Part shown: positions 6,530 through 15,516 of the stretch, piece after piece
How positions within the stretch are numbered: position 1 is the stretch's first letter
How the letters are laid out: each line of letters begins with the position of its first letter
Assembly: GCA_011042595.1 (NCBI GenBank)
Contig: DQWO01000063.1
Coordinates: forward strand, 1 to 19,023
Direction: 5' to 3'
Origin: Pseudomonadota bacterium
GTDB lineage: Bacteria > Desulfobacterota > Anaeroferrophillalia > Anaeroferrophillales > Anaeroferrophillaceae
DNA: 19,023 nt
Made by a program: the position numbers and the translations under genes
Notes under the pieces: generated by a model
Seen by the model: only the letters and a program-made list of their open reading frames with translations
Database searches by the model: none
What the model was told of the DNA's origin: nothing

Positions 6530-8455
6530 ATGAGCATATATTTGGCCCCGGAGTTCAACCTTGAAATACCCCAAGATGGTAAAAAAACCATTGGGGAACT
6601 TCTTATTGAACATAAAAGGGAGCTGAAATCGCCAATTGTAGCAGCAAAGGTTGATGGTATCCCCAGAGATTTGTCCACGGTTCCTCAAGCTGGCAGCAAC
6701 ATTGAGCTTATCACCATTGATTCACCGGAAGGGCTTGACATTCTACGCCACAGTGCCGCCCACGTGATGGCTGAAGCGGTAAAGGAACTTTTCCCCGAAG
6801 TCAAAGTAACCATTGGGCCCGCGATAGAGAATGGGTTCTACTATGATTTTGACCGGGAGCAGCCATTTACCCCGGAGGACCTGAAAAAAATCGAAAAAAA
6901 GATGAAGGAGCTGATCAAAAAAAATCAGCCCTTCAGTCGCCGGGAAGTCAGCCGTGAGAAGGCCCTGAAACAGTTTGCGGATTTAGGTGAAAACTATAAG
7001 CTTGAGCTGATTAATGAATTGCCCGAGGGAGAAACCATTTCCCTTTACCAGGTGGGAAATTTCATTGATCTCTGCCGGGGACCTCATATCCCAAAAACCG
7101 GTTTACTCAAGGGAGGAACTAAACTTCTCAGCGTTGCCGGAGCCTACTGGCGCGGTGATGAACACAATAAAATGCTCCAGCGCATCTACGGTACTGCTTT
7201 TGCCAGCAAAGTAAAGCTGCAGGAGCATCTGAATATGCTGGAGGAAGCCAAGCGCCGTGACCACCGGAAATTGGGTAAAGAACTGGAGCTTTTCAGTATT
7301 TCGGATGAGGCTGGGGCCGGTTTTATTATCTGGCATCCGAAAGGAGCCCTGCTGCGCACCATCCTGGAAGATTTTGAAAAACGGGAACATCTCAGGCGGG
7401 GATACCAGATTGTCATCGGGCCCCAATTATTGAAACAAGAGCTCTGGCAGAAATCCGGACATTATGACCATTACCGGGAGAACATGTACTTTACCCGGAT
7501 TGAGGATCAGGTATATGGCATCAAGCCCATGAACTGCCTGGCCCATATGCTGATTTATAAGGCGAAAATTCACAGCTACCGTGATCTTCCCCAACGTTAC
7601 TTCGAACTGGGAACGGTATACCGCCACGAAAAATCCGGAGTTCTACATGGCCTGCTGCGGGTCCGGGGATTTACCCAGGATGATGCTCACATCATCTGCA
7701 CCCCCGAACAGCTCCAGGATGAAATCACCGGAATCATTGCTTTTGTCGCCGATATCATGAAAGTTTTCGGTTTCTCTTTTGAATTGGAGCTGAGTACCAG
7801 GCCAAAAGATTCCATCGGCACCGATGAGGACTGGGAACGGGCAACGGCTGCCCTCACCCAGGCCCTGGAAAATAACAAACTTGACTACGAAATCAATGCC
7901 GGCGACGGGGCCTTTTACGGACCGAAAATTGATGTCATATTAAAAGACGCTTTGAACCGCCAATGGCAGTGCGCCACTATTCAATGCGATTTCACCCTCC
8001 CCGAGCGCTTTGATCTGAACTATATTGGCGCTGATGGTGAAAAACACCGACCCATCATGCTGCACCGGGTCATCCTGGGGTCCATTGAACGTTTTATCGG
8101 CATCCTGATCGAGCACTACGCCGGCGCTTTTCCCACCTGGCTGGCCCCGGTTCAGGTTAAAGTTATGACCGTAACCGACGATCAGCTGGAATATGCCCAA
8201 ACAGTGGCTCAGACATTGCGGCAAAATGAAATCCGGGTGGAAACCGATTTTCGCAATGAAAAGCTCGGGTACAAAATAAGAGAAGCACAGGCGGAGAAAA
8301 TTCCTTACATGCTTATTATTGGTAATGAGGAAGTAAAATCCATGACAGTCACCCCCCGGAAACGGGAAAAAGGTGAAAATCTTGAGCCCATGACAGTTGA
8401 AAAGTTTATCGCCCATTTAAACAATGAATGTCAGCAACAAATGAAGATTTCGTAA
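6530..8455 (+). CDS. thrS: Threonyl-tRNA synthetase
   Basis: This class II synthetase charges tRNA-Thr and edits mischarged serine. I use ATG 6530, which gives 641 residues, the family's normal length; an open frame from TTG 6452 runs through the leader terminator and is unlikely. A TGS domain (about 1-62) is followed by the editing domain with H74-x3-H78 (HSAAHVM). The catalytic core has zinc ligand C336 in [11 protein letters not shown], motif 2 in the [22 protein letters not shown] region and motif 3 around [15 protein letters not shown]. The C-terminal anticodon-binding domain begins near [10 protein letters not shown]. The ribosome binding site is weak (GGTAGA). It is the first gene of the operon that runs to tRNA-Pro. 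Confidence 0.97.
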   Translation: MSIYLAPEFNLEIPQDGKKTIGELLIEHKRELKSPIVAAKVDGIPRDLSTVPQAGSNIELITIDSPEGLDILRHSAAHVMAEAVKELFPEVKVTIGPAIENGFYYDFDREQPFTPEDLKKIEKKMKELIKKNQPFSRREVSREKALKQFADLGENYKLELINELPEGETISLYQVGNFIDLCRGPHIPKTGLLKGGTKLLSVAGAYWRGDEHNKMLQRIYGTAFASKVKLQEHLNMLEEAKRRDHRKLGKELELFSISDEAGAGFIIWHPKGALLRTILEDFEKREHLRRGYQIVIGPQLLKQELWQKSGHYDHYRENMYFTRIEDQVYGIKPMNCLAHMLIYKAKIHSYRDLPQRYFELGTVYRHEKSGVLHGLLRVRGFTQDDAHIICTPEQLQDEITGIIAFVADIMKVFGFSFELELSTRPKDSIGTDEDWERATAALTQALENNKLDYEINAGDGAFYGPKIDVILKDALNRQWQCATIQCDFTLPERFDLNYIGADGEKHRPIMLHRVILGSIERFIGILIEHYAGAFPTWLAPVQVKVMTVTDDQLEYAQTVAQTLRQNEIRVETDFRNEKLGYKIREAQAEKIPYMLIIGNEEVKSMTVTPRKREKGENLEPMTVEKFIAHLNNECQQQMKIS

Positions 8456-8520
8456 AATAAAAGCTGTCGGCCAATGGTACTGCAGGCCGCCCATTTTGAA
8501 CGAAATCTGAAACAAACAAC

Positions 8521-8537
8521 AGGAGGTAATTCTCATA
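8521..8537 (+). promoter_or_regulatory. Strong Shine-Dalgarno that fixes the infC ATA start
   Basis: AGGAGG at 8521-8526 is followed after 8 nt by ATA at 8535-8537. In this frame a TGA stands at 8508-8510, and no ATG, GTG or TTG occurs between it and the conserved IF3 N-terminus. The only non-canonical candidates are ATT at 8529 (2 nt from the Shine-Dalgarno, too close) and ATA at 8535 (ideal spacing). Confidence 0.85.
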
Positions 8538-9056
8538 GCAACCGCACGTACGAGAGTCAACCGACAGATAAAAGCGGATAATGCCAGAATCATTGATGAG
8601 AGCGGCAGCCAGCTTGGCATATTAACATTAAACGAAGCCCTGGATATTGCCGGTCAGCGAGGACTTGACCTGGTGGAAGTGTCGCCTAACGCCGATCCGC
8701 CGGTTTGCAAGATCATGGATTATGGGAAATTCAAATACCAGCAAAGTAAAAAAGCCCAGGAAGCCAAAAAGAAGCAGACCAATATCCAGGTTAAAGAAGT
8801 CAAAATGCGGCCGGGTACGGATCAGCATGATTTCAACTTCAAGATCAAGCATATTATCCGGTTTTTAGAAGAAGGAGACAAAGCCAAAGTTACCATCCGT
8901 TTTCGTGGCCGGGAAATGGCCTATACTGATCAGGGTCTGGCCTTGCTGGAACGGGTGGTGGATACGGTTAAGGAATATGGTGCAATTGAACAAAGACCTC
9001 AACGGGAAGGACGTCAGCTTTCTCTGGTTCTTGCCCCAATCAAAAAAAAGCGTTAA
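8535..9056 (+). CDS. infC: Translation initiation factor IF-3, non-canonical ATA start
   Basis: IF3 binds the 30S subunit, prevents premature subunit joining and rejects non-standard start codons. From the ATA at 8535 the protein has 173 residues. The N-terminal domain begins TRVNRQIKADNARIIDESG, then the hallmark LDLVEVSPNADPPVCKIMDYGKFKY, a lysine-rich linker, and the C-terminal domain (KEVKMRPGTDQHDFNFK, VTIRFRGREM) ending in KKKR. Starting at the first normal ATG (8673, in KIMDYGK) would delete most of the N-terminal domain. E. coli infC starts with AUU, and IF3 represses its own mRNA through that codon. The ATA here suggests the same feedback. It follows thrS after 79 nt. Confidence 0.93.
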   Translation: MATARTRVNRQIKADNARIIDESGSQLGILTLNEALDIAGQRGLDLVEVSPNADPPVCKIMDYGKFKYQQSKKAQEAKKKQTNIQVKEVKMRPGTDQHDFNFKIKHIIRFLEEGDKAKVTIRFRGREMAYTDQGLALLERVVDTVKEYGAIEQRPQREGRQLSLVLAPIKKKR

Positions 9057-9089
9057 TCATTACAGCAAGTAAATATACAGGAGAATAAA

Positions 9090-9287
9090 ATGCCTAAAAT
9101 GAAATCAAACAGCGGCGCGCGTAAACGTTTCAGAACGACAGGAACAGGAAAAATTGTCCGGAGAAAAGCTTATGCCAGCCATTTATTAAGCTGCAAATCA
9201 AGAAAACAAAAAAGGAATCTGCGCAAGTCAACCATTGTTGACCCGGCAAACAGCAAAGGAATAGTCAGGATGCTTCCCTACCTCTAA
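9090..9287 (+). CDS. rpmI: 50S ribosomal protein L35
   Basis: This 65-residue, very basic protein begins [20 protein letters not shown] and ends IVRMLPYL, the full-length L35 pattern. AGGAG at 9079-9083 precedes the ATG by 6 nt. It sits 33 nt after infC in the conserved order infC-rpmI-rplT. Confidence 0.95.
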   Translation: MPKMKSNSGARKRFRTTGTGKIVRRKAYASHLLSCKSRKQKRNLRKSTIVDPANSKGIVRMLPYL

Positions 9288-9349
9288 GGTTGCAGCATAA
9301 CGAAAAAGATGGAGTTTTTTACAAAGCCATCATCATTAAGGAGTACACA

Positions 9350-9709
9350 ATGCCCAGAGTAAAAGGTGGATTCAAAGCCACTCGCCGACATAAAAAAGTT
9401 CTAAAACTGGCCAAAGGTTATCGTGGCGCCCGAAGTAAATTATATCGTAACGCGACGGAGACTGTTGATCGGGCCTTAAACTATGCTTATCGTGACCGCC
9501 GGGTCAGGAAACGTGATTTCCGCAGTCTCTGGATTGTTCGGATCAATGCCGCTTCCCGTCTACATGGCATGTCTTACAGCAAACTGATTAACGGCCTGAC
9601 CAAAGCCAATATCGCTGTCGATCGTAAAGTCCTGGCAGATATTGCCGTTAACGATCCGGCGGCATTCGGTAAATTTGTTGATTATGCCTCAGCGGCTCTC
9701 AACGGCTAG
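9350..9709 (+). CDS. rplT: 50S ribosomal protein L20
   Basis: L20 is an early-assembly 23S rRNA-binding protein. I use ATG 9350, preceded by AAGGAG; a longer frame to 9290 only adds intergenic residues. The 119-residue product starts [16 protein letters not shown] and contains [16 protein letters not shown] and [14 protein letters not shown], all typical of bL20. In E. coli L20 represses translation of rpmI and rplT by binding the leader. The 62-nt rpmI-rplT gap here shows no obvious mimic of that site. Confidence 0.96.
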   Translation: MPRVKGGFKATRRHKKVLKLAKGYRGARSKLYRNATETVDRALNYAYRDRRVRKRDFRSLWIVRINAASRLHGMSYSKLINGLTKANIAVDRKVLADIAVNDPAAFGKFVDYASAALNG

Positions 9710-9714
9710 GGGTA

Positions 9715-10731
9715 ATGAAAGACAAACTCCAGCAGCTGCTTGAAAAAGCTACCCAGGCACTGGCCGATTCAAACCTGATCGACGAAGTTGAAGCGTTGCG
9801 GGTGCGTTTTCTTGGCCGCAAGGGTGAAATCACCACCCTGCTCAAAACCCTCGGCACCCTGCCTGCAGATCAACGGCCGGCCATGGGACAGCTGGCCAAT
9901 GAAATCAAGGAAAAGCTGCATAACCGTTTTGAAGAGGCCAGGCAAAAACTTGCCCAGACAGCCCGTCAGCAGCAAATGGCTTCCGGCACCATTGATATCA
10001 CCCTGCCCGGACGACAGCAATTCCATGGTCATACGCATCCCACATCCCTGGTCATTGATGACATCACTTCTATTTTCACTAGAATGGGATTCAATATTGC
10101 CAGAGGTCCGGAAGTAGAGCTGGACTATTATAATTTTGAAGCCTTGAATATCCCCAAAGATCATCCGGCCAGACAGATGCAGGATACCTTTTATGTCAGC
10201 GAAGATGTCGTCCTGAGGACCCACACATCGCCGATGCAGATTCGGGTGATGGAAAAGCAGGAACCCCCGGTTTTTGTCATCGTTCCCGGAAAAGTCTATC
10301 GCTGTGATTCCGACCTTACTCACACCCCGATGTTTCACCAGGTGGAAGGGTTGATGGTTGATACCAGAATAACTTTTTCCGACCTTAAAGGGGTGCTGAC
10401 GGATTTTCTCCACCTTTTCTTCAATCCCAAAGTCAAGGTTCGCTTTCGGCCCAGTTATTTTCCCTTTACCGAACCCAGCGCTGAAGTAGATATCGCTTGT
10501 GTTATCTGCCATGGCAAAGGATGCCGGGTTTGCAGCCATACGGGCTGGCTCGAAATACTTGGATGCGGCATGGTGGATCCGGCCGTATATAAGTTTGTCA
10601 ATTATGATCCGGAAAAAGTCAGCGGTTTTGCTTTTGGCATGGGCGTCGAAAGATTGGCCATGCTGCGTTACGGCATTGATGATCTGCGATTGTTCTTTGG
10701 CAATGACATCCGCTTTCTACAACAGTTTTAG
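9715..10731 (+). CDS. pheS: Phenylalanyl-tRNA synthetase alpha subunit
   Basis: PheS is the catalytic subunit of the alpha2-beta2 class II enzyme. The 338-residue product (family about 330-345) has an N-terminal tRNA-binding coiled coil (about 1-90). The catalytic core follows, with HTHPTSLVIDDITSIF, RTHTSPMQIR, motif 2 GKVYRCDSDLTHTPMFHQVEG and motif 3 GMGVERLAMLRYGIDDLR. A cysteine-rich stretch CVICHGKGCRVC precedes GWLEILGCGMV, as in many bacterial PheS. The gap to rplT is only 5 nt, and the rplT stop overlaps the AGGGG ribosome binding site, so there is no room for the pheM leader-peptide attenuator that precedes pheST in E. coli. Confidence 0.97.
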   Translation: MKDKLQQLLEKATQALADSNLIDEVEALRVRFLGRKGEITTLLKTLGTLPADQRPAMGQLANEIKEKLHNRFEEARQKLAQTARQQQMASGTIDITLPGRQQFHGHTHPTSLVIDDITSIFTRMGFNIARGPEVELDYYNFEALNIPKDHPARQMQDTFYVSEDVVLRTHTSPMQIRVMEKQEPPVFVIVPGKVYRCDSDLTHTPMFHQVEGLMVDTRITFSDLKGVLTDFLHLFFNPKVKVRFRPSYFPFTEPSAEVDIACVICHGKGCRVCSHTGWLEILGCGMVDPAVYKFVNYDPEKVSGFAFGMGVERLAMLRYGIDDLRLFFGNDIRFLQQF

Positions 10732-10740
10732 AGGCAATAG

Positions 10741-13146
10741 ATGAACGTCAGCTGGAAATGGATAGGTGATTTTGTTGAGCTTGACGGTATTGATCCCGTC
10801 GAGGCCGCCGAGCGTCTGACCATGTCCGGATTGGAAGTATCCGGGGTAAAACCGCTCTTTGATCCGGAGTTAAACCGGATCGTCACCGCCCGCATTACCA
10901 CCCTGGAAAAACATCCCCAGGCTGACAAGCTCTCGCTTTGCACTGTTTTCGATGGTCAGGACACCTTTTCCATCATCTGCGGTGCCTCTAACATGAAGGC
11001 CGGTGACCAGGTAGCCATGGCCCCTGTGGGCACCCGCTTCCCCAACGGCCTGACCATAAAAAAAGCCAAAATCAGGGGTATAGCTTCATTGGGCATGCTT
11101 TGCTCAGCAGCAGAAATGGGACTGGAGGAAGAATCCAGTGGCATCATGATCTTGCCTGAATCCGCTCCTCTGGGAATACCGGCAATAAAGTACCTGGAGC
11201 TTGACGATCATATTCTTGAAGTTGAAATTACCCCGAATCGGGGTGACTGTCTCAGTGTTATCGGCGTTGCCCGGGAAATTGCCGCCTTGTACCAGCGACC
11301 GTTCACCTACCCTGCGCCCTCATTTCCTGAAAGTAACAGAAAAACTGCTGACCTGGTATCCATTCAAATCCAGAATCCGGAGCTCTGCCCCCGCTATGTG
11401 GGCCGGATAGCCGAGCAGATTGTTTTAGCTGACTCTCCCTTGTGGATGAAACAAAGGCTACAGGCGGCAGGAGTCAGGTCCATCAATAATGTGGTTGATA
11501 TTACTAACTATGTGATGCTGGAAACCGGTCAGCCCCTCCATGCTTTTGATCTTGAGATGGTAGCCGGAAAACAGATTATTGTCAGAACAGCCGGGGATGA
11601 TAAGACTTTTGTCACCCTGGATGAAATTGAGCGATCCCTGGATCCTGACACTCTGATGATCTGTGATGGCAGTGGTCCGGTAGCCGTAGCGGGCATTATG
11701 GGGGGACTCAATTCTGAAATTACCGCAACCACCAGGGACGTTTTGATTGAAAGTGCCTTTTTTCAACCAACCTCAATCAGACGCTCAGCAAGGTTATTGG
11801 GACTTTCTACCGAATCATCGTATCGTTTTGAACGCGGTGTCGACCCATTGGCTACCGATCTGGCTGCCGACCGGGCGATGGAACTGCTCCATCAACTGGC
11901 CCAGGCTGAAATTGCTGGTGATCGGCTGGATATCAATCCTCAACCTCATCATGCCGGCGAAGTAACCATCCGCACAGATTACACCAACCGTCTGCTGGGA
12001 ATTAATCTGGATGCCGCCGCCATTAAAGATATTCTGGTAAGACTTCAGTTCGAACTGCTACGAAGTAATAACAATTCGTTTACTGTCCGACCACCCTCAT
12101 ACCGCTTCGACATCGAGCGGGAAGCTGATCTTATTGAGGAAGTTGCTCGTATTTATGGTTACAACAACATCCCCACCACCCTGCCGGTTATTCGTGAACA
12201 GGGTGGTTCCGGTTATGACGATGAGCGGCTGCCACGGCTGCTGAAATCAATAGCTGTCTCATATGGATACAGTGAAGCAATCAATTACAGTTTCATGGAT
12301 CCTGCTGCTCTTGATCAACTTCATATCCCGGCTGAGGACCGACGGAGAAAACTGGTTAAACTTATCAATCCGCTGACTGAAGAATTATCCGTCATGAGGA
12401 CCTCACTCCTACCGGCGCTGCTCAGCAACCTGGTTGATAATTATCGGGTCTTCCATCGGGATATCAGGCTTTTTGAATATGGTAAGGTTTTTCTACCCCG
12501 AGACAATGAACAGCAGCCGGATGAAAACTTTTATCTCGCCGGGCTGGCCAGCGGACGACGTTATCCGGTACATTTCAATAATCCTGATGCCATGATAGAT
12601 TTTTACGACATCAAAGGCCTGCTGGCAAACATTGCTTCCACCTGCAAGCTGAATTTCTCTTTTTCAGCTGATAATCCTGAAAGCTACCTGCATCCGGGCC
12701 GGGCGGCAACTATCCTGCTTGAGCATGAAACAATCGGCTGTTTCGGCCAATTACACCCGGATATCGCCGAACAGCTGGATGTTGCCCAGGATATTTTTAT
12801 TTTTGAGCTGCAGGTACAGCCGCTGCTATCCGCCGCGGTATTTCGCCCATCTTTTCAATCCATCCCCCGTTACCCTGCAAGTTACCGTGATCTGGCAGTA
12901 GTGATCGATGAAAACATTGCCGGGGAAAAGCTGATTGAGGCTATTCAGCAAAGCAACAAGCTGGTGGTGGCAGTAGATATATTCGATATTTATAAAGGAA
13001 GTCAGATTCCTGCCGATAAGAAGAGTATTGCCCTGAAAATTACTTTCCAGGACATGAATAAAACCTTGACAGATAAAAAGGTTAATGCCATTATTGATAA
13101 AATCAGCAAGCGTCTAAAACACGATTTTAACGGCCAGATTCGCTGA
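10741..13146 (+). CDS. pheT: Phenylalanyl-tRNA synthetase beta subunit
   Basis: The 801-residue beta subunit (E. coli 795) starts MNVSWKWIGDFVEL, 9 nt after pheS. Domains in order are the EMAP/OB tRNA-binding domain (about 40-150, including VCTVFDGQ-like LCTVFDGQDTF and MLCSAAEMGL), B3/B4 editing region (about 210-380, with NVVDITNYVMLETGQPLHAFD), the B5 domain (about 400-475, RPPSYRFDIEREADLIEEVARIYG region), the inactive class II-like core, and the C-terminal ferredoxin-fold anticodon-binding domain (about 705-801, IPRYPASYRDLAVVID). It pairs with PheS and edits mischarged tyrosine. It leads on to ihfA after 38 nt. Confidence 0.97.
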   Translation: MNVSWKWIGDFVELDGIDPVEAAERLTMSGLEVSGVKPLFDPELNRIVTARITTLEKHPQADKLSLCTVFDGQDTFSIICGASNMKAGDQVAMAPVGTRFPNGLTIKKAKIRGIASLGMLCSAAEMGLEEESSGIMILPESAPLGIPAIKYLELDDHILEVEITPNRGDCLSVIGVAREIAALYQRPFTYPAPSFPESNRKTADLVSIQIQNPELCPRYVGRIAEQIVLADSPLWMKQRLQAAGVRSINNVVDITNYVMLETGQPLHAFDLEMVAGKQIIVRTAGDDKTFVTLDEIERSLDPDTLMICDGSGPVAVAGIMGGLNSEITATTRDVLIESAFFQPTSIRRSARLLGLSTESSYRFERGVDPLATDLAADRAMELLHQLAQAEIAGDRLDINPQPHHAGEVTIRTDYTNRLLGINLDAAAIKDILVRLQFELLRSNNNSFTVRPPSYRFDIEREADLIEEVARIYGYNNIPTTLPVIREQGGSGYDDERLPRLLKSIAVSYGYSEAINYSFMDPAALDQLHIPAEDRRRKLVKLINPLTEELSVMRTSLLPALLSNLVDNYRVFHRDIRLFEYGKVFLPRDNEQQPDENFYLAGLASGRRYPVHFNNPDAMIDFYDIKGLLANIASTCKLNFSFSADNPESYLHPGRAATILLEHETIGCFGQLHPDIAEQLDVAQDIFIFELQVQPLLSAAVFRPSFQSIPRYPASYRDLAVVIDENIAGEKLIEAIQQSNKLVVAVDIFDIYKGSQIPADKKSIALKITFQDMNKTLTDKKVNAIIDKISKRLKHDFNGQIR

Positions 13147-13184
13147 TTGACTATTTCATGACTAGCATAACAAGGGGAGTAAAA

Positions 13185-13463
13185 ATGACTAAGGCAGATA
13201 TCGTCGAAACGATCTATGAAAAGGTGGGATTGTCAAAACGAGAGTCAGCCCGAATAGTTGACATGATTTTTGATATAATCAAGGGTAAGCTGGAAAATGG
13301 TGAAAATATCAAGATTTCCGGTTTTGGCAGTTTTGCCGTCCGGGATAAAAATGCCCGTCGGGGCCGAAATCCTCAAACGGGTGAAGAAATCACCATATCA
13401 GCCCGCCGGGTCTTAAGTTTCAAACCCAGCAATGTTTTGCGTAAGCATATTAACGAAAGCTGA
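13185..13463 (+). CDS. ihfA: Integration host factor alpha subunit
   Basis: IHF is a DNA-bending heterodimer of the nucleoid. The ATG at 13185 is preceded by AAGGGGAG; an upstream in-frame ATG at 13158 lacks such a site. The 92-residue protein begins MTKADIVETIYEKVGLSK, and its beta-arm region is NARRGRNPQTGEEITISARR, followed by VLSFKPSNVL. The position directly after pheT is the hallmark of ihfA rather than hupA or ihfB. No ihfB is in the window. Placing IHF in the translation operon ties nucleoid protein supply to growth rate. Confidence 0.92.
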   Translation: MTKADIVETIYEKVGLSKRESARIVDMIFDIIKGKLENGENIKISGFGSFAVRDKNARRGRNPQTGEEITISARRVLSFKPSNVLRKHINES

Positions 13464-13475
13464 TGATTCCTCTTT

Positions 13476-13820
13476 ATGAGCGCTAACAATATTCCCGATA
13501 AAATCTTCTTCCGCATCGGCGAAGTAAGCGAGATTGTCAAAGTTAAACCATACGTACTGCGTTACTGGGAATCAGAATTTGAGCTCATTTCCCCTGAAAA
13601 AAGCAACAGCAAACAAAGGCTTTATCAGCGGCGGGATCTTGATTTATTGCTGGAAATCAAGCGATTGCTGTATGAAGAAGAATTTACCATTGCTGGTGCC
13701 AGGAAGAAACTTAAATCTTTAACCGCGAAAAAAATGAAAAATAGATCCGATAATTCTGAGCTACTTACCAATATCCGTGATGAATTGAAAGAAATCAAGT
13801 CGCTTATTCATTCCAGATAG
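13476..13820 (+). CDS. MerR-family transcriptional regulator
   Basis: This 114-residue protein has an N-terminal winged helix with IGEVSEIVKVKPYVLRYWESEF, then QRLYQRRDLDLLLEIKRLLYEEEFTIAGARKKL, a clear MerR HTH. It ends in a short coiled coil (LLTNIRDELKEIKSLI) for dimerisation and has no effector domain or Cys-rich metal site. It starts 12 nt after ihfA. A small MerR gene after ihfA is common in Proteobacteria and the ligand is unknown. It probably binds a palindromic promoter. A 12-bp palindrome TGAATTAATTCA lies at 13831-13842, just after the gene, but I cannot link it to this protein. Confidence 0.88.
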   Translation: MSANNIPDKIFFRIGEVSEIVKVKPYVLRYWESEFELISPEKSNSKQRLYQRRDLDLLLEIKRLLYEEEFTIAGARKKLKSLTAKKMKNRSDNSELLTNIRDELKEIKSLIHSR

Positions 13821-13863
13821 CTAAAAATATTGAATTAATTCATTTCTTTACACCAACAAAACC

Positions 13864-13940
13864 CGGGGCGTAGCGCAGTCTGGTAGCGTACCTGAATGGG
13901 GTTCAGGTGGTCGAAGGTTCAAATCCTTTCGCCCCGACCA
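13864..13940 (+). tRNA. tRNA-Pro(GGG)
   Basis: This 77-nt tRNA has acceptor stem CGGGGCG/CGCCCCG, the D arm TAGCGCAGTCTGGTAGCG, anticodon stem CCTGA/TCAGG around loop ATGGGGT (anticodon GGG at 13898-13900), the T loop GTTCAAATC and an encoded CCA. It closely follows the E. coli tRNA-Pro(GGG) pattern. It lies 43 nt after the merR gene with no clear promoter of its own, so it may be the last member of the thrS operon. Confidence 0.95.
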
Positions 13941-13949
13941 GTTTATTTC

Positions 13950-13992
13950 AATAGCGATCGGCCTGAGAGGCAGGTCGCTATTTTTCATTTTA
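13950..13992 (+). terminator. Strong intrinsic terminator closing the thrS to tRNA-Pro unit
   Basis: AATAGCGATC (13950-13959) pairs with GGTCGCTATT (13973-13982, one GU) and continues after one mismatch through GCCT/AGGC to a GAG loop. Three T residues, a C, then A and TTT follow. It is 9 nt after the tRNA and matches the end of a long operon. Confidence 0.88.
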
Positions 13993-14046
13993 GGCTTCAA
14001 CACAGCATACATTGTCTGACACAATACAGCCTGAGGAGTCATTTCC

Positions 14047-15417
14047 ATGAGGAAACCCGGCATACGTTGCATGACACTGTTCCTGCTTTTGCTCTGCCTG
14101 CTGTTTTCCTCCTGTAATCCGGTAAAAATTGACAGCATCAGCATCAATCCCGGCAAGCTTACAGTCCTGATCCGCAACATCCCCACCGTTTATTATGAAG
14201 GTCCGGAAGGGAAAATGGGTTTTGAATATGATCTGGTTAAAGCTTTTGCCGACCATATGGGGCTTGAACTGAAGCTTAAAGTTGTTGACTCGGTTACCGA
14301 TATCCTGAAAGCCATTGAAAACGGGGAAGCAGATCTGGCGGCCGCCGGCCTGACCCGTACAGATGAACGGGAAAAACGCTTTCTCTTTGGTCCTGACTAC
14401 TTCACTGTCCAGCAGCAAGTGGTTGGCAACCGCAGTCATCCCTATCCGAGAAAGGCTGAAGAGCTGCAAAACTTTGATCTTCTGGTGCTGAAAAATACCA
14501 GTTATGTGGAAGAACTCAAGAAACTTCAACAACAATATCCAAAACTCCACTGGCAGGAAACCGATGAATACAGCACCGATCAGCTTCTTGAGCAGGTCTG
14601 GCTCGGTAAAATTTCCTGCACTGTGGCTGATTCCAATATTCTGGCCATGAACCGACGTTACTTCCCGGAATTAATGGTGGCTTTTCCCATCAGTGAAGAA
14701 CAATCACTTGCCTGGATCATCAACAGGAAAAAACTACGGCTCAAGGCCAAGCTTGCCCAATGGTTTGACATAATCAAAAATTCCGGTCGGCTGGCGGAAT
14801 TAAAGGATCGCTACTATGGCTATACTGAAATTTTTGATTATGTCGACATTAAAGTCTTTACCCGTCGCATCAGCAGCCGGCTACCGGAAATACAGGAATT
14901 TTTTCAGAAATATGCCGCTCAGTATCATATCCCCTGGACTCTCCTGGCAGCAAAGGCGTACCAGGAATCCCACTGGGATCCCAACGCGGTCAGCCCCACC
15001 GGCGTCAAGGGAATTATGATGCTGACCCTGCCAACCGCCAAAGCTCTGGGGATCACCAACCGCCTTGATCCAGAACAAAGCATTAAAGGTGGAGCACACT
15101 ATTTCGGCCAGTTGTTGGACCGCGTACCGGAATCCGTCCCGGAAAAACAGCGGGCGGCCTTTGCCATGGCGGCCTATAATGTCGGCATGGGACATATCTA
15201 TGACGCCCGGAAACTGGCCAGGAAGCTAGGAAAAGACCCGGACAGCTGGAAAGATATCAAGAGTGTCCTGCCTCTCTTATCACGAAAAAAATACTATAAA
15301 GATCTGCAACATGGCTACGCACGCGGTTATGAACCGGTAATCTACGTGGAGCGCATTTTCAATTACCGCAACATCCTCGAACAAAAACTGGGCCTGCTGT
15401 CTACCCATCCGGGCTAA
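14047..15417 (+). CDS. MltF-like membrane-bound lytic murein transglycosylase
   Basis: The 456-residue protein starts with a lipoprotein signal (lipobox LFSSC, C23). A periplasmic solute-binding (SBP_bac_3-like) domain spans about 36-265, with MGFEYDLVKAFADHMG and ADLAAAGLTRTDEREKRF. A C-terminal SLT lysozyme-like domain spans about 285-435. Its catalytic Glu is E307 in AKAYQESHWDP, followed by SPTGVKGIMMLTLPTAKALG. This domain pair is MltF, which cleaves peptidoglycan to anhydromuropeptides at the outer membrane. E. coli MltF is 518 residues, so this is slightly shorter. GAGGAG lies about 9 nt before the ATG. It follows the tRNA-Pro terminator, so it needs its own promoter, which I could not place with confidence. 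Confidence 0.92.
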   Translation: MRKPGIRCMTLFLLLLCLLFSSCNPVKIDSISINPGKLTVLIRNIPTVYYEGPEGKMGFEYDLVKAFADHMGLELKLKVVDSVTDILKAIENGEADLAAAGLTRTDEREKRFLFGPDYFTVQQQVVGNRSHPYPRKAEELQNFDLLVLKNTSYVEELKKLQQQYPKLHWQETDEYSTDQLLEQVWLGKISCTVADSNILAMNRRYFPELMVAFPISEEQSLAWIINRKKLRLKAKLAQWFDIIKNSGRLAELKDRYYGYTEIFDYVDIKVFTRRISSRLPEIQEFFQKYAAQYHIPWTLLAAKAYQESHWDPNAVSPTGVKGIMMLTLPTAKALGITNRLDPEQSIKGGAHYFGQLLDRVPESVPEKQRAAFAMAAYNVGMGHIYDARKLARKLGKDPDSWKDIKSVLPLLSRKKYYKDLQHGYARGYEPVIYVERIFNYRNILEQKLGLLSTHPG

Positions 15418-15516
15418 AGGGCCATGCCACAGGATTTTCACAAATATCATCATCGGCCACAGCCATAAGAATAATTTTAACCAATTCCAAATCTATGGGA
15501 AGGAAGGGAGACGCTT

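Noticed and set aside
9769..10539. A 256-codon open frame on the minus strand opposite pheS.
   Set aside because: It lies fully inside the clearly conserved pheS gene, its translation shows no recognisable domain, and there is no ribosome binding site.
13864..14046. tRNA-Pro as an integration site for a mobile element.
   Set aside because: No integrase gene and no repeat of the tRNA 3' end was seen downstream; the next gene is a chromosomal mltF-like gene.
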